Shown here: positions 1 to 9,416 of the stretch, piece by piece
Numbering within the stretch: the first letter of the stretch is position 1
Layout of the letters: every line of letters begins with the position of its first letter
Assembly: GCA_015680635.1 (NCBI GenBank)
Contig: JAABOA010000856.1
Span: forward strand, 1-10,618
Source of the DNA: Lunasporangiospora selenospora
Taxonomy: Eukaryota > Mortierellomycota > Mortierellomycetes > Mortierellales > Mortierellaceae
Direction: 5' to 3'
DNA: 10,618 nucleotides
The notes under the pieces: generated by a model
Databases searched by the model: none
What the model saw: only the letters and a program-made list of their open reading frames with translations
Told to the model about the DNA's origin: nothing
Made by a program: the position numbers and the translations under genes

Positions 1-96
1 CTTTCCTTTTTGGGGGAGGGGGAGGTTGGTCTCGAGTCCAAATCGGTGCAAATGCTTTTGAAGGTAAAAAAAATAATATATTATATTTTTTTTTCT
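1..96 (-). other. RPL34 3' flank / 3' UTR
   Basis: This is the sequence just downstream of the RPL34 stop codon on the transcribed strand. It is A/T-rich next to the stop, with a long T run on the plus strand at about 85-94, and then C-rich as transcribed (the G-rich block near 12-27 on the plus strand). It is probably the 3' UTR and polyadenylation region. I recognise no clear AATAAA hexamer. Confidence 0.5.
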
Positions 97-1077
97 TTAC
101 TTCTTGGCCTTGACGGGCTTGGCAGACTTGGCCTGAGCCTTGATGACCTTCTTGACGATCTTTTGCTCCTCAATCAAAAAGGCACGGACAATTCTGTCGC
201 GGACGCAGTTGGCGCAACGGGAGCCACCATAGGCACGGTTGACGGTCTTCTGGCGCTTGGAGATGCGAGCGTACTCGGTGGGGCGAAGAGCAGGGACCTG
301 GAGAAAGAAGAATTAAAAAAAAAGTTGCAAAATATGTCAGATTCACTCTCATGATCAATCATTGACAAATAAAAGGTTGATTGTCCTGAAGATACACTCC
401 AATGTCCAATAGGTCGTTGCTAAAGATTCGTGCAAATGGCGATCGCTGGAGAGTTGAGGTTATAGCCGATACTGGCGATAAAGGTTGTCCCTGTGCCCTG
501 GGATGGAATCGCCCCGATATTCCAAATGCTGAAGGAATAAAGCGTGTCCAGCAAAATGTGCAAGGAGCGGTCGGCATTGTACTAGCGTTGCATTCCATAG
601 CCGTCAGAGTGATATTCGACCCTGAGACTCGGCTGCTGACTGTATTGAATCAAAGTGGACGGAATGTATGGAGTATTGCTGCCCCCCAACTCTCAGTTCC
701 ACAAAGGTTCCCAAGTCGACGCGGCGAAACCGATGAGCTGATGGGTCGATGAAAAGAGCAATGCCGGCTAGTCCATTCTGAATGAAGCGTCATTTCGATA
801 GAGGTTTCTCATCGCCTTTTTGTTGGATTGTTGTATAGTCCTGCATAACCCTATCTTGGCGTGGTTTGGTATCCTGCTCCAAAAGGACGAGACTAGCAAG
901 GCTGCAGTAGCAACTTACACCGGGAAGAGCAACACCGCAGTCACCGCACTTGGGGGCGGTACCGGGCTTCTTCTCATAGAGCCAAGTCAAGCGACCACCG
1001 GGGGTCTTGACGACGCGAGTCCTGTTGGACTTGGTGTTGTAGGACAAACGACGGCGGTAGGTGAGACGCTGAGCCAT
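97..1077 (-). CDS. RPL34: 60S ribosomal protein L34 (eL34), two exons
   Basis: This encodes eL34, a structural protein of the cytosolic 60S ribosomal subunit. Exon 1 is 1077-919 (53 codons, starting [15 protein letters not shown]). Exon 2 is 297-97 (66 codons plus TAA at 99-97). Splicing is in phase 0: the donor GTAAGT begins at 918 and the acceptor CAG ends at 298, giving ...CGVALPG joined to [10 protein letters not shown]... . The 119-aa product matches the family length (117 in human, 121 in yeast). Visible family hallmarks are the basic N-terminus, paired CxxC motifs at C44/C47 (KCGDCG) and C81/C84 (RCANC) that form the zinc site in fungal L34, the RAYGGSRC block, and the [12 protein letters not shown] helix before a Lys-rich tail. 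A CTGAC branch-site candidate and a pyrimidine tract precede the acceptor. The gene is divergent from the GST gene. The only oddity is the 621-nt intron. Confidence 0.97.
298..918 (-). other. Long intron of RPL34
   Basis: This 621-nt intron lies between the two RPL34 exons. It has a GTAAGT donor at 918-913 and a CTGAC branch-like site about 38 nt before the CAG acceptor at 300-298. It is roughly four to six times longer than the other eight introns in the window (101-167 nt). An antisense ATG-initiated open frame of 116 codons sits inside it on the plus strand (402-752); I do not recognise its product. Introns of ribosomal-protein genes often host snoRNAs. I looked for box C (RTGATGA) followed by box D (CTGA) on the transcribed strand and found no convincing pair. 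An H/ACA RNA cannot be excluded by eye. Confidence 0.85.
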
Positions 1078-1705
1078 CTTCTAGTGCAAAAGGACAATGA
1101 TATGGTGGATCCAGTGGTTAATAAAGGGCTGCCAAGTTTTTTTTCCAGTAACTAGTCTGACCGAGGGAGAAAACATCCCAACGAGTCAGCTATCTCCATG
1201 GTTGATTCGATGGGCTGATCTTTGTGTAGTCGTCTGATGATCTCTCTGCACTTTGAAAAAGATGCAGTTTTGGCGGAACGATCGAGTCTGCGATCCTTTT
1301 TTTTCGAAACGAGATGATCGGATCTTCTTTTGAGATGATTGTTGCTCTTTTGTAATCCGCCCCATCAAAGTAATGACATGCACTCTCTGGCGATTAAAAA
1401 AAAGTTTCTCGGTCCATTAAGATCCTTATTTTTGATGCACCTGCCGAAAACTATCCCCTGGCTGGAACCAAGGAAAAAAAACACTCCCAGCAAGCGATTG
1501 TGATTGTCGAGATGCGGATGGATGTGTAGTGAAGTGCTGTAGTTGCCCTGTCTAGTTCCCTGCCCGTTTGATCGATGGATGGAATGGCTAGCCCATACTG
1601 GAAGCATCCGCCAAGGGTCGTGTATCGTATTTTACTCGAGCCATACTTCTGCTAAATTCTGGAGAGACTGTTCCAAGAGAGCGCTCGAGCGAATCTAAAA
1701 CCTCC

Positions 1706-1719
1706 TGGCCGCACGGCCA
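1706..1719. repeat. Short inverted repeat TGGCCG-CA-CGGCCA
   Basis: Six-base arms are perfectly complementary around a two-base centre. The site lies nine bases before a CACGTG motif, about 630 bp upstream of the RPL34 start. It could be a dyad site for a zinc-cluster or other dimeric regulator, but that is inference only; the sequence shows just the symmetry. Confidence 0.4.
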
Positions 1720-1727
1720 AAGAAGCA

Positions 1728-1733
1728 CACGTG
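1728..1733. promoter_or_regulatory. CACGTG E-box/G-box candidate
   Basis: This is the core palindrome bound by bHLH factors in fungi (Cbf1/Pho4 type and relatives). It sits in the divergent RPL34/GST intergenic region. A single hexamer is expected by chance about once every 4 kb, so function is unproven. Confidence 0.25.
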
Positions 1734-3046
1734 ACTACAGTGGCTTTGATTTAGGTACCATTTAATAGATTGCTCATCGATACCTGTTGGATTAGATTAA
1801 CTGACAGGCTTCTATAGCCTCGTGACAAAGTACCACTTGATTGCCAATATTATATAAATGTCTGTAGAGAGGTAAAAATTTGAAACAAGACTCAAAGTCA
1901 CTGGACGATAGACATTTTACCATGGAACAGAGCTTTTGGGATAAAGCGGATCTGCTAACCACTATTTAATAGACAAAAAATGATAGTTGCTTTCCTCGGA
2001 TTGTTCATTTATTGGGAAATGGACATTTGGAATGAATAATATCGAATGTAGCAGCGTACTCAAGTCTTTTCATTATGAAATTTAGCCATAACAATGTCAT
2101 TAATACTCTGATGCGTCTGTATACATGGAGAGTCTAAGGTTCAGTAGCTCAGTCTTGTTAAGTCTGGTTAAGAATGGGCAAAATGTTCTTGAGGGTACAC
2201 TTTTAAGGCGTACTTGGTTGGTTTAATGGTCGAGCTCGTCCGATCGACACAGTAGCCCTTGCAAGGTGCTAGAGATTGACCGGAGCAAATAGTATTGCTA
2301 TTATCCCAGGGATCAACCTTTGACTGCGTCTGAAAAAATCCGATTTAATATTACTCAATAGTCGGTGGTGCAGTCTAGTGAAACCCCAGATGACATTCAC
2401 AAGAACAATGCATATCGTGCTGAAGTCCAGTTCCACGGATCCCCTTCACCTCTCTGTCTCTCACCCAACTAGCCTTAACCACCGCCTCTTGTGCGTTTCG
2501 CTATATCCCTGGACAGGCACATTTCCTCGCAAGGGAGGGACTGCTCCTGAAACTACTGGCTTTGCATAACGTCAATGCCTTTTTTTTAGAGATAAAATGA
2601 AGAGAGGGACTACGCAAAAAGGGTCACTATCCTTAGATGAACAAAAGACGCATGTGTGTCAACAAGCGACGCCCGAGTCTCCAATCCCAGGGCTTTTCAA
2701 GCGGATCTGTGAGGAAATCAAGCAAGAGAGTCTTCAACTGCTGACTGTAGCCAAGCACTTATATCGATACTCCTTTGATGTCGACTTTTCCTGTTATTCT
2801 AGAGCAGGACTTGGTACGCAGAATCCCGTCAAATGATATCACTGCTTTTCCGAGCAAGGAAAAAATGGCCTGTCCGTTCGGATCTGTCGCTCAAAGTGGA
2901 AAAACTCCAGTTTCGAGGGCAAGCCGAGCTCTCTTCGCAACAACAACAAAAGAGCGCCGTCTTTTTCGAATTGCGCAGTGAATCCAAACGTTATTAGTCT
3001 CGCCCGCACGGACGAGTAAAGTCGAACTTGTGAGGGTGGTCCATGG

Positions 3047-3054
3047 TATAAATA
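3047..3054 (+). promoter_or_regulatory. TATA box of the GST gene
   Basis: A TATAAATA match lies 121 bases before the GST ATG. It is followed by a C/T-rich stretch (about 3080-3165) typical of fungal core promoters and 5' leaders, where transcription start sites would be expected. A TATA element fits a stress-responsive, regulated gene such as a GST better than a constitutive one; that link is inference. Confidence 0.65.
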
Positions 3055-3079
3055 CAAGAGCTAACCTCAGACCGCTACC

Positions 3080-3174
3080 TTCCCACCAACAAGCAATCCT
3101 TCTCTTTTCTCTCATTCACTCACTTGCTCACTTCTTTCACTCTCCCTACTCTTGTATCACCAAACCCTATCACG
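3080..3174 (+). promoter_or_regulatory. Pyrimidine-rich leader / probable 5' UTR of GST
   Basis: Just upstream of the GST start lies a run dominated by C and T, with repeated CTCACTT/CTTTCAC-like words, and no upstream ATG. It connects the TATA box to the ATG at 3175 and supports that ATG as the start. The frame stays open a little upstream (17 codons) but contains no earlier ATG. Confidence 0.5.
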
Positions 3175-4224
3175 ATGACGACGAGTGCCATACCCGCTAC
3201 CAAGAACCTTTCACTCCAGGCCAAGTCTGAGGCTGCTGCCGCCAAGGACAACAAATTCAAGCTGCTTTACCTCCCCTTCCACGGTGTCCTTACCGGACTT
3301 CGTGCCATGTTCGCCATGTCAGATCTGGAATACGAGTTCATTCACTCATCGGTCGCCTATATTGACGACGCGATTGCCAAGAATGGACTCGAATCCCAAT
3401 TCCCCAACACTGGTGTAAGAAACTACGCTTCCATTTGCTTCAAATGTACTTGAGTCGCATCTAAGACAAAAAAAGGAACGCCTCCTAATACTTTTACCTT
3501 GTGGGGACACCCTTCTTGTTTTGTGTAGACATGGACCAGTGACAAGCTATTGACTCCTTTCGGTACTATGCCTGTTCTCTATATCGAGACCAAGTCTCAG
3601 GATGTCCTCGAAATGTCAGAATTGAGCACGATCGAATATTTCTTGGCCGAGAAGATGGGCCTTGTGGGCGATAACCTTTGGGAGAGACAATTGGTCTCAA
3701 TGTATCATAGCAACACTCAGGCGCTCTTTGACAAGCTCGTCACCACAGTTGTCCGAGCCCCCAAGGAGCACTTTGAGCAAATGAAAGAGATTTACCTCTC
3801 AAGCATTGTTCCCGAGTGGGCTCAGTACCACGAGCAGCTTCTTCAGGACAATGGTGCCAATGGTCACTATGTTGGCGACAAGGTGGGCTTTTATTGCAAT
3901 GAAAGACACCCTTTTTACCCACTGCACTGGAATACAAACGCATCGATGCAATGCAATAGCACTTCACTGACTGGTATCCCATGAATATTTTTTCATTCCA
4001 CTTTTTTTTCTCAAAACTAGTTGACATTGGCCGATATCAAGACAGCTACCAGCATTGACAATCTGATCTCGATCTCGGGCGACCGCATCATCTCGCGCGA
4101 AAAGACCCCCGCCATTTTTGCTGTCTATGACAGTCTGGAGAAGAACCCCAAGTATGCCAAGTGGAAGGCCTCTGATCTGTGGAAGGCTTATGACACGGTC
4201 AGCAAGACTCTTCTGAACTTTTAA
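3175..4224 (+). CDS. Cytosolic-type glutathione S-transferase, three exons
   Basis: This is a soluble GST, probably a sigma/alpha-pi-like Tyr-type enzyme that conjugates glutathione to electrophiles. Exons are 3175-3414, 3529-3882 and 4021-4224 (80, 118 and 67 codons plus TAA), all joined in phase 0, giving 265 aa. Residues about 27-120 fit the thioredoxin-like GSH-binding domain. KLLYLPFHG aligns with the strand that carries the catalytic Tyr (Y32 here), TPFGTMPVL holds the cis-Pro (P95), and EMSELSTIEYFLA is the glutathione gamma-Glu-binding segment. The C-terminal helical domain carries the conserved LTLADI N-capping element (exon 3 start, D203). The protein is longer than the usual 200-220 aa, partly because of an Ala/Lys-rich N-terminal extension of about 26 residues. 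The family Arg-Gly after the Tyr is His-Gly. Exact class and substrate cannot be told by eye. Confidence 0.9.
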
Positions 4225-4903
4225 AAGAATCAAAGAAACGGTATATATGGAGAGCATACACGTGTAGCATGGATAAAGTATTAAAGAGAATCGGTGCCAA
4301 CTGTCACTCAGAGGATAAGAAGGAATAATATTGTTGCATTGCACGAAAGAGCTTTCACTCGTATTGACTGAAGGCAGGAAGTGAGTGGGATCCTGGCGCA
4401 TTTGTGGGTGGGTGGAGGAGAGAAAGAATGAGATGAGTAGAAGACAAAGCCCTGGCAGATAAATTTATGGTTTGAGTCGAGACAACATTGTCCGGCGCAG
4501 GATGGCACTGACCAACGATTGGGTGTGGTATATGAGATGCTCGTGTTACAGAGGCACTCAAGGCATCTCTGGCCATGCTAAAAAAAAGTCTTGGCAAATA
4601 GAGAATTTACCACGAAAGGTCGTAGATCGAGTAGTAGTGAGGACACTTGACAGAATTAAATGCTTCTATAAAAAAAAATATTCTTGGTATCCCTTCAAGG
4701 CTCTAGACTGTGGGCAGTAAAAGGACTTGGGTCAATTCTATCAATCAGAAACGGTGAGCGCGCGGCAAGATATGCTGCCAGAAAAATTTCCCCAAGCCAC
4801 GAAGGCAAACGCGCGGGCTTCCCACCCTTTTCGTGCAAGACGTGGAATACTTTATTTTAGGACCACTAGTCTTTCTCATTCTCTTGCTGGGCAACATTCA
4901 GAC
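4225..4903. other. Intergenic region between GST and CTNNBL1
   Basis: These 679 bases contain the GST 3' UTR and the CTNNBL1 promoter and leader. A perfect 10-bp palindrome TACACGTGTA lies at 4257-4266, just after the GST stop. I saw no clear TATA box for CTNNBL1; an A/T-rich stretch near 4850-4860 precedes a C/T-rich leader (4868-4890). Open frames across the region give no recognisable protein, and no RNA gene is evident. Confidence 0.5.
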
Positions 4904-7796
4904 ATGGATATCGACAGCATCTTCAAGGTACCACTTGGCCTGCCCACTCGCATGCATCAATGACCATGGATTAGGCTTGATGGTTTTTTTATTATTTTCC
5001 CCATTGCATTAACATGCATGGTTTTCTATTTTGTTTCAACACGAATGAAGCTCACCAGGCATTTTGTTTTTTACTGTCCATGTTCCATGTGTAGACCCCA
5101 ACAGCGCCGGCGAGCAAGGGTGGCACCAAAAGAAAACTAGTCTCACCCGACGAGATTTATCTCAAAACAGCACGACACACCAGCTATGAGGAACTCACAG
5201 GACGGAAATTTGAAGTTGGCAACGGTGGCGAGGGCAGTTCAAGCAAGCGAAGAACCGTTTCGATCGAGGATGAACAGGATGAAGAGTCCAGTGTCGGGAT
5301 CGCGAATCCAGAAGAAGACGACGAGGACGATCGCTTTTTTGGCGATGGTCTGACAAACGATCAAAAGGATATCTTGGACTATGTCGATGACTTGGATCCC
5401 AATGAGGTATGGAGGAACCTTTAAACGATCGGCCAAAAAAAGGACTCGCACGATGGATCATCTTGGAGACTCTGGCGCGCTGATATCTTTCTAATGATTT
5501 TCATATTCGGATTCATAGGAGCGATTTGATTTGCATTCAGTTCGGAAGATGATTCTCAAGTTTGAAAAGGCCATCAACAAGAACCAGGACATGCGCGTCA
5601 AATATCCCGATGAACCCACAAAGTAATTGGTTTGTTTATAATTTTTACATGATCGCTATCATTGACGAATTTGTTTTTATACTGACCTTGACGCCTTTGT
5701 GGTTGTCGACATAATAATAATAATAAATAGATTCATGGAGTCAGAAATGGACTTGGACGAGGAAATCAAGCATTTAATGGCAATGACACAGGCGCCCAGA
5801 TACTACCCAGTCATGATCGAACTCAACACTATCTCCTCCATCCTCTCACTTCTCTCGCACGAGAACCCAGACATTTCTATCGATGCCATTGAACTGCTCA
5901 AGGAACTCACGGATGAGGAAGTCCTTGACCTTGAAGAAGACGAAGAAGACAATACAAATGAACAGGATGTCATCAGGAGCAGCAATACCGAAGGAATGAA
6001 GGTCTTTGTCGAAGCGCTTGTCAAGGAGGGACTCTTGGAACTCTTGGTTCAAACCTTGCAACGGCTCGATGAATCCGAGGTGAACGATCGACAGGGCATC
6101 TTCAATACGCTGGCAGTCTATGAGAACCTGACTTCGATCGATATGCAGCTGGCCAAGACGATTGTCGAAAAGAGCGAATTGCTGCCATGGCTGATGAAGC
6201 GGTTAAAGGTCAAGGCCTTTGATTCCAATAAGCAGTACTGCAGCGAGATTTTGGCAATCTTGATGCAGACCATTCCAGGTAAAAACAAACTGATATGATG
6301 CTCAAGGACAAGTCTTAAATTTCTTGGCCGTGTGGAAAAAAAACAAGTATCTAAATCTCTCGGCCCCTTTTTTCTCTTTGTAAACTAGAAAATCGCAAGA
6401 GATTTGGTGAGATGGGAGGAATAGACGATCTTCTGCAGTTTTTGGCGGCGTACAGGCGCAAGGACCCCAAGGACCCAGACGAGATTGAGATGATGGAGAA
6501 CCTCTTTAATGCTCTCTGTTCAGTTTTGCAAGAAAAGGCCAACAAGCGACTTTTCCTTGAGGGAGAGGGAATCGAGCTGATGGTGATCATGATCAAGGAA
6601 AAGAAGATGGCACGGATTCGAGCTGTCAAAGTCTTGGATTATGCCATGTCCACTAAGGCTGGCACGGCCAACTGTCTGAGGTTTGTTGAGATCAAAGGTC
6701 TAAAAACCTTGTTCTCGGTCTTTTCCAGAAAGGTGAGCAAGTTTCAAAAAATATATATTTTGGCCATGTCTTTCATCGGTATTGGTTTATTGACTGTTGA
6801 AAATACTTCACTCTATCAATGCACACGGAATAGGGAGTTGAAAAGCTAAAGAAGCAATACAAGTTCTTTTCAGAGGTGGAGGAAGAAGAACACATTATCG
6901 GCATCCTCGGCTCTCTTGTTCGGAACTTGCCTCTCGAGTCTGGACATCGACTTCGAGTAGTCCGAAAGTTTACAGAAGAAGATTATGCAAAGCTGGAGCG
7001 ACTCCTGGATTTGCGTGAAGGATACGAAGCTCGAGTGAGTTTGTTTGATGAGCGAGTTGCTGAAGAGAACAAGGAGCTTGATGAGGAAGAAATCGAGGAG
7101 CGAGAGGCACTGCGAGCACTGGAGCGGTTGGATGCAGGACTTTATGTGATGCAGTTGATCGACTTGATCATTGCACATCTCTGTGCCGAAAACCTGGATA
7201 TTGGAGACCAGGTCGACGAAGATCGAGATGATGACGAGGAGGGTGGAAAGAAAGCGTCTATGACCAAGCCAGCAGCCCCAGCAGAGAAGCTAGCATCATT
7301 TGAGGACAAGGAAAGTGAGATCAAGACCAAGGTCAGGGTGTTGCTGAACCGGAGAGGACAGTCGCTAGATGACATTAAGAGCAATCTCCAAGGTGAGTAC
7401 CATTTCACTTTCTTTATATATTTTTCGAGAAAGCGAGAAATGTCGTGTTGGGCAAATGGCTAACCATTATTATTTATCTCTATTGGAAAATGCAATTCCG
7501 TAGCCTACTTGGACGGACTGGAGGTGGACACACCTCTGGCAGAGGCGGCACGGACCAAACTCTTGTCTCAGATTGGAACCGAAGTCTTGCATGGAGGTAC
7601 GGTAGTGATTGACGTGAGTACTTCTCGATCCGCTGCATCTTCTGCCAAGGAAGAGGGAGAGATTGATACTGAGGACAAGAAGCAAGATTCGGTAGACAAC
7701 AATGGAATGGATCTGGATCTTTCGAGGGAAGAGGAGGATGCTCTTGAGGCCTTGGAAGCCCGAGAGTTTACAGAGTACATGCTTGGTTTGCTATGA
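4904..7796 (+). CDS. CTNNBL1: Beta-catenin-like protein 1, seven exons
   Basis: CTNNBL1 is a nuclear armadillo-fold protein of the Prp19/CDC5L spliceosomal complex; the animal protein binds basic NLS segments of CDC5L and PRPF31. Exons: 4904-4927, 5095-5406, 5519-5622, 5731-6278, 6389-6732, 6834-7392 and 7504-7796 (TGA at 7794-7796), giving 727 aa; all splice junctions keep frame. The 8-codon first exon (MDIDSIFK) resembles the animal MDVGELLS start, followed by a GGTKRK basic patch (residues 17-22). The conserved core begins with SVRKMILKFEKAINKNQDMR and FMESEMDLDEEI. It continues with armadillo segments such as SNKQYCSEILAILMQ, EMMENLFNALCSVL, VKVLDYAM and RRLDAGL-like ERLDAGLYVMQ, and ends EYMLGLL (animal ILGLLENF). 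It exceeds the human length (563 aa) because of a longer acidic N-terminus plus charged inserts near residues 200-220, near 560-600 and at the C-terminus. Confidence 0.96.
5711..5730 (+). repeat. ATA/TAA trinucleotide microsatellite at an intron acceptor
   Basis: About five tandem ATA units lie in the last 20 bases of CTNNBL1 intron 3 and run directly into the TAG acceptor at 5728-5730, replacing the usual pyrimidine tract. The following exon continues the conserved KFMESEMDL block in frame, so the acceptor is well supported. Confidence 0.75.
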
Positions 7797-7843
7797 GCGC
7801 ATTCTATTTCTCGTTTCTCTTTATTTATTGTTCACCAGTACCT

Positions 7844-7924
7844 CCCCCCCCCCCCTTCCTCCCGAAATGAAAAAATAAAATAAAAAAAAATAAAGTAATT
7901 TGGAAAGTACAATGGAAGGGGGGG
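7844..7924. repeat. Homopolymer cluster downstream of CTNNBL1
   Basis: A 12-base C run (7844-7855) is followed by A-rich stretches with T interruptions (7867-7893) and a 7-base G run (7918-7924). The cluster falls 50-130 bases after the CTNNBL1 stop. The A/T-rich part is a plausible polyadenylation neighbourhood. Such runs are prone to sequencing length errors. Confidence 0.6.
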
Positions 7925-8339
7925 AAAAATAGTAAGCACCGATTATAGCTTTTTTCCGAGGCGCTGGATTACCATCAAGATTCCTGAGACTCTTTGCAGG
8001 CACGGATACGAGTGGATGGCAGTGCAAATATCTCTCAAATAGACAAATAGAAAGGAGTTGTCGCATCCAGAGCAACTCGAAAAAGAAGAAGAGAAAGAAA
8101 GAAAAAAAGTGAGGTGATGTGAAAGAGAAAAAAATTGTTTTATTGGGAAATGCTGTATACGCGAGCCGAAAAAATAGTATTGCAGACTTGGACGCCTTTG
8201 AGTGGTTTTACCACGCAGCATTGTCCATATTTTTTATTTAACGTTGCCACTCACGGTCCAAGGCTCATAGGGAAGGTAGATCGTCTCGTTAGAGAATGCA
8301 CCGTTCGAAATAGTTGAACCTGACTTTATCTGAGAGACT

Positions 8340-8369
8340 AGCAGATCTGCTCGGGGCTAGGACCCCGAG
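8340..8369. repeat. 12-bp palindrome abutting a 7-bp-stem hairpin
   Basis: AGCAGATCTGCT (8340-8351) is a perfect 12-bp palindrome. It overlaps by two bases a perfect inverted repeat with 7-bp arms (CTCGGGG at 8350-8356, CCCCGAG at 8363-8369) and a 6-base loop. No T run directly follows on either strand. It may be a protein-binding dyad, a hairpin in an unrecognised transcript or a relic of a small repeat; nothing in the sequence decides between these. Confidence 0.5.
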
Positions 8370-9416
8370 ATCGAAAAAGGTGCACTGAGATAAAAAAAAA
8401 AAGACGCCCGCATAGCTGCATAGCTGGGGGTCCGATCCTGACTCTAGTTGAGTAGTCGTTGCGAAAGCAAACTTGATGGGAAGCTGCAGTCGTGCAGTGT
8501 GGAGCCATCCTCCAGTGTTGCATGAAATCGGGGCAAAGGATGGCTTACTCGCCGGCTTTTCTCTGGCTGAAAGGGTAGCAAGGATAGTACGTGCGCGTGT
8601 TTCCTTGACGACCAGCTTTGTTCCATTACCTGACCCCAATTAAAGTTCAAATTGAGAACAGAGTTCTTAACACCATGCTGGCTATTGGCGCAGCAACCTC
8701 CTCTTTCATCATCACAGGAGGCACTGTCTAGTCTCCAAGCCTTTGCCGATATCAATATAGTCAATAAATCACTCTGTCGTAGTCTGCTTGTACTCTCATT
8801 TTCCTGGTCAAGGAGAGACAGTATACTTGAAGCATACCACAGCTATTCAACGAAAACGGCAACTCTGCTACCAGAGATGGCTCTTGGGGAGGAGAAAGTT
8901 ACTGGCGGCTTGGCCTGGAACATTATCACACTGTCTTTTAAGCGGCTCCTCTTTTCCTCGTCGTTGAAAAGTGCAGTTAGGGCTAGTGGCAGTTGAAGTA
9001 CTTGAATGGGACGTCATTTCCTCCTGCCTGGTGTATTGTTTACTTGTCTGTTCCCCTTTTGGCTGGCACTTCAAGTTTTAACTGCTGGTCACGCCCTAAC
9101 CCCACACATGTTGCAAGACAATGACTTGATTGGGCCGAAAATGTATTGACGTGCAAAGGACACTGTCGTGCTTAATTTTCATTTGTATCGCGTCTCACCG
9201 GTGCCAGTTGTGAGCAAAATTAAGGCTGCACAGAATAGCATGATGCGAGGGTTCTCCTCATCACATAGCCACGCAAATCTTGATCCTCAGATCGAAAAAA
9301 ATGAAAAAAAGAGCCCATTGGGCAACTATCGAAAACGCGTTATCCAATCTCACTCCGAGGCCAGAGAGAACAGAATCCGTCGTCGACTCTTGACCAATAG
9401 CGCAACACAGACTCGT

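Larger units (their letters stand above)
1078..3046. other. Intergenic region between divergent RPL34 and GST genes
   Basis: This is about 2 kb with no convincing gene. The RPL34 promoter should lie at the left end, reading leftwards, and the GST promoter at the right end. Open frames here (for example 2597-2836, 79 codons) have no recognisable domain. Visible elements are a 6-bp-arm inverted repeat with a 2-nt centre at 1706-1719, a CACGTG E-box/G-box at 1728-1733, and several GATGAT/GATCGG-type short repeats between 1230 and 1340. I see no tRNA arms, 5S or U6 signatures and no transposon ends. Confidence 0.6.

Noticed and set aside
359-598. Minus-strand open frame inside the RPL34 intron as an extra exon
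   Set aside because: Direct joining of 919 to 297 gives the full conserved eL34 protein at the family length. An added exon would insert foreign sequence at the conserved G-V-P-A-L-R-P joint.
402-752. Antisense 116-codon ORF inside the RPL34 intron as a protein gene
   Set aside because: It has no recognisable domain, no visible promoter or splice context of its own, and lies wholly within an intron. Kept as a finding about the intron, not annotated as a CDS.
2138-2230. tRNA-like TAGCTCAGT segment near 2147
   Set aside because: It resembles a D-arm, but no matching acceptor stem, anticodon arm or GTTCRA T-arm follows at the right spacing.
3124-3174. Upstream extension of the GST frame to 3124 as the true start
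   Set aside because: The frame there begins with TTG, not ATG, and lies in the pyrimidine-rich leader. The first ATG is at 3175.
7614-7686. GTGAGT at 7614 as a donor for an eighth CTNNBL1 intron
   Set aside because: The frame reads through to a conserved EYMLGLL end. No downstream AG with a pyrimidine tract was found, and the nearest candidate, ending at 7686, would shift the frame.
8295-8325. GTTCGAAAT at about 8303 as a tRNA T-arm
   Set aside because: The flanking bases do not form a five-base stem, and no other tRNA arms are placed around it.
8289-8639. Minus-strand 116-codon open frame as a gene or transposon relic
   Set aside because: It includes a poly-Phe segment translated from the A run at 8391-8402, with no family motif and no terminal repeats found nearby.
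8690-8725. Minus-strand GTGATGATGA as a snoRNA C box
   Set aside because: No CTGA D box with a closing terminal stem was found within about 100 nt. The same failure applies to the TGATGA words near 1230 and 9260.
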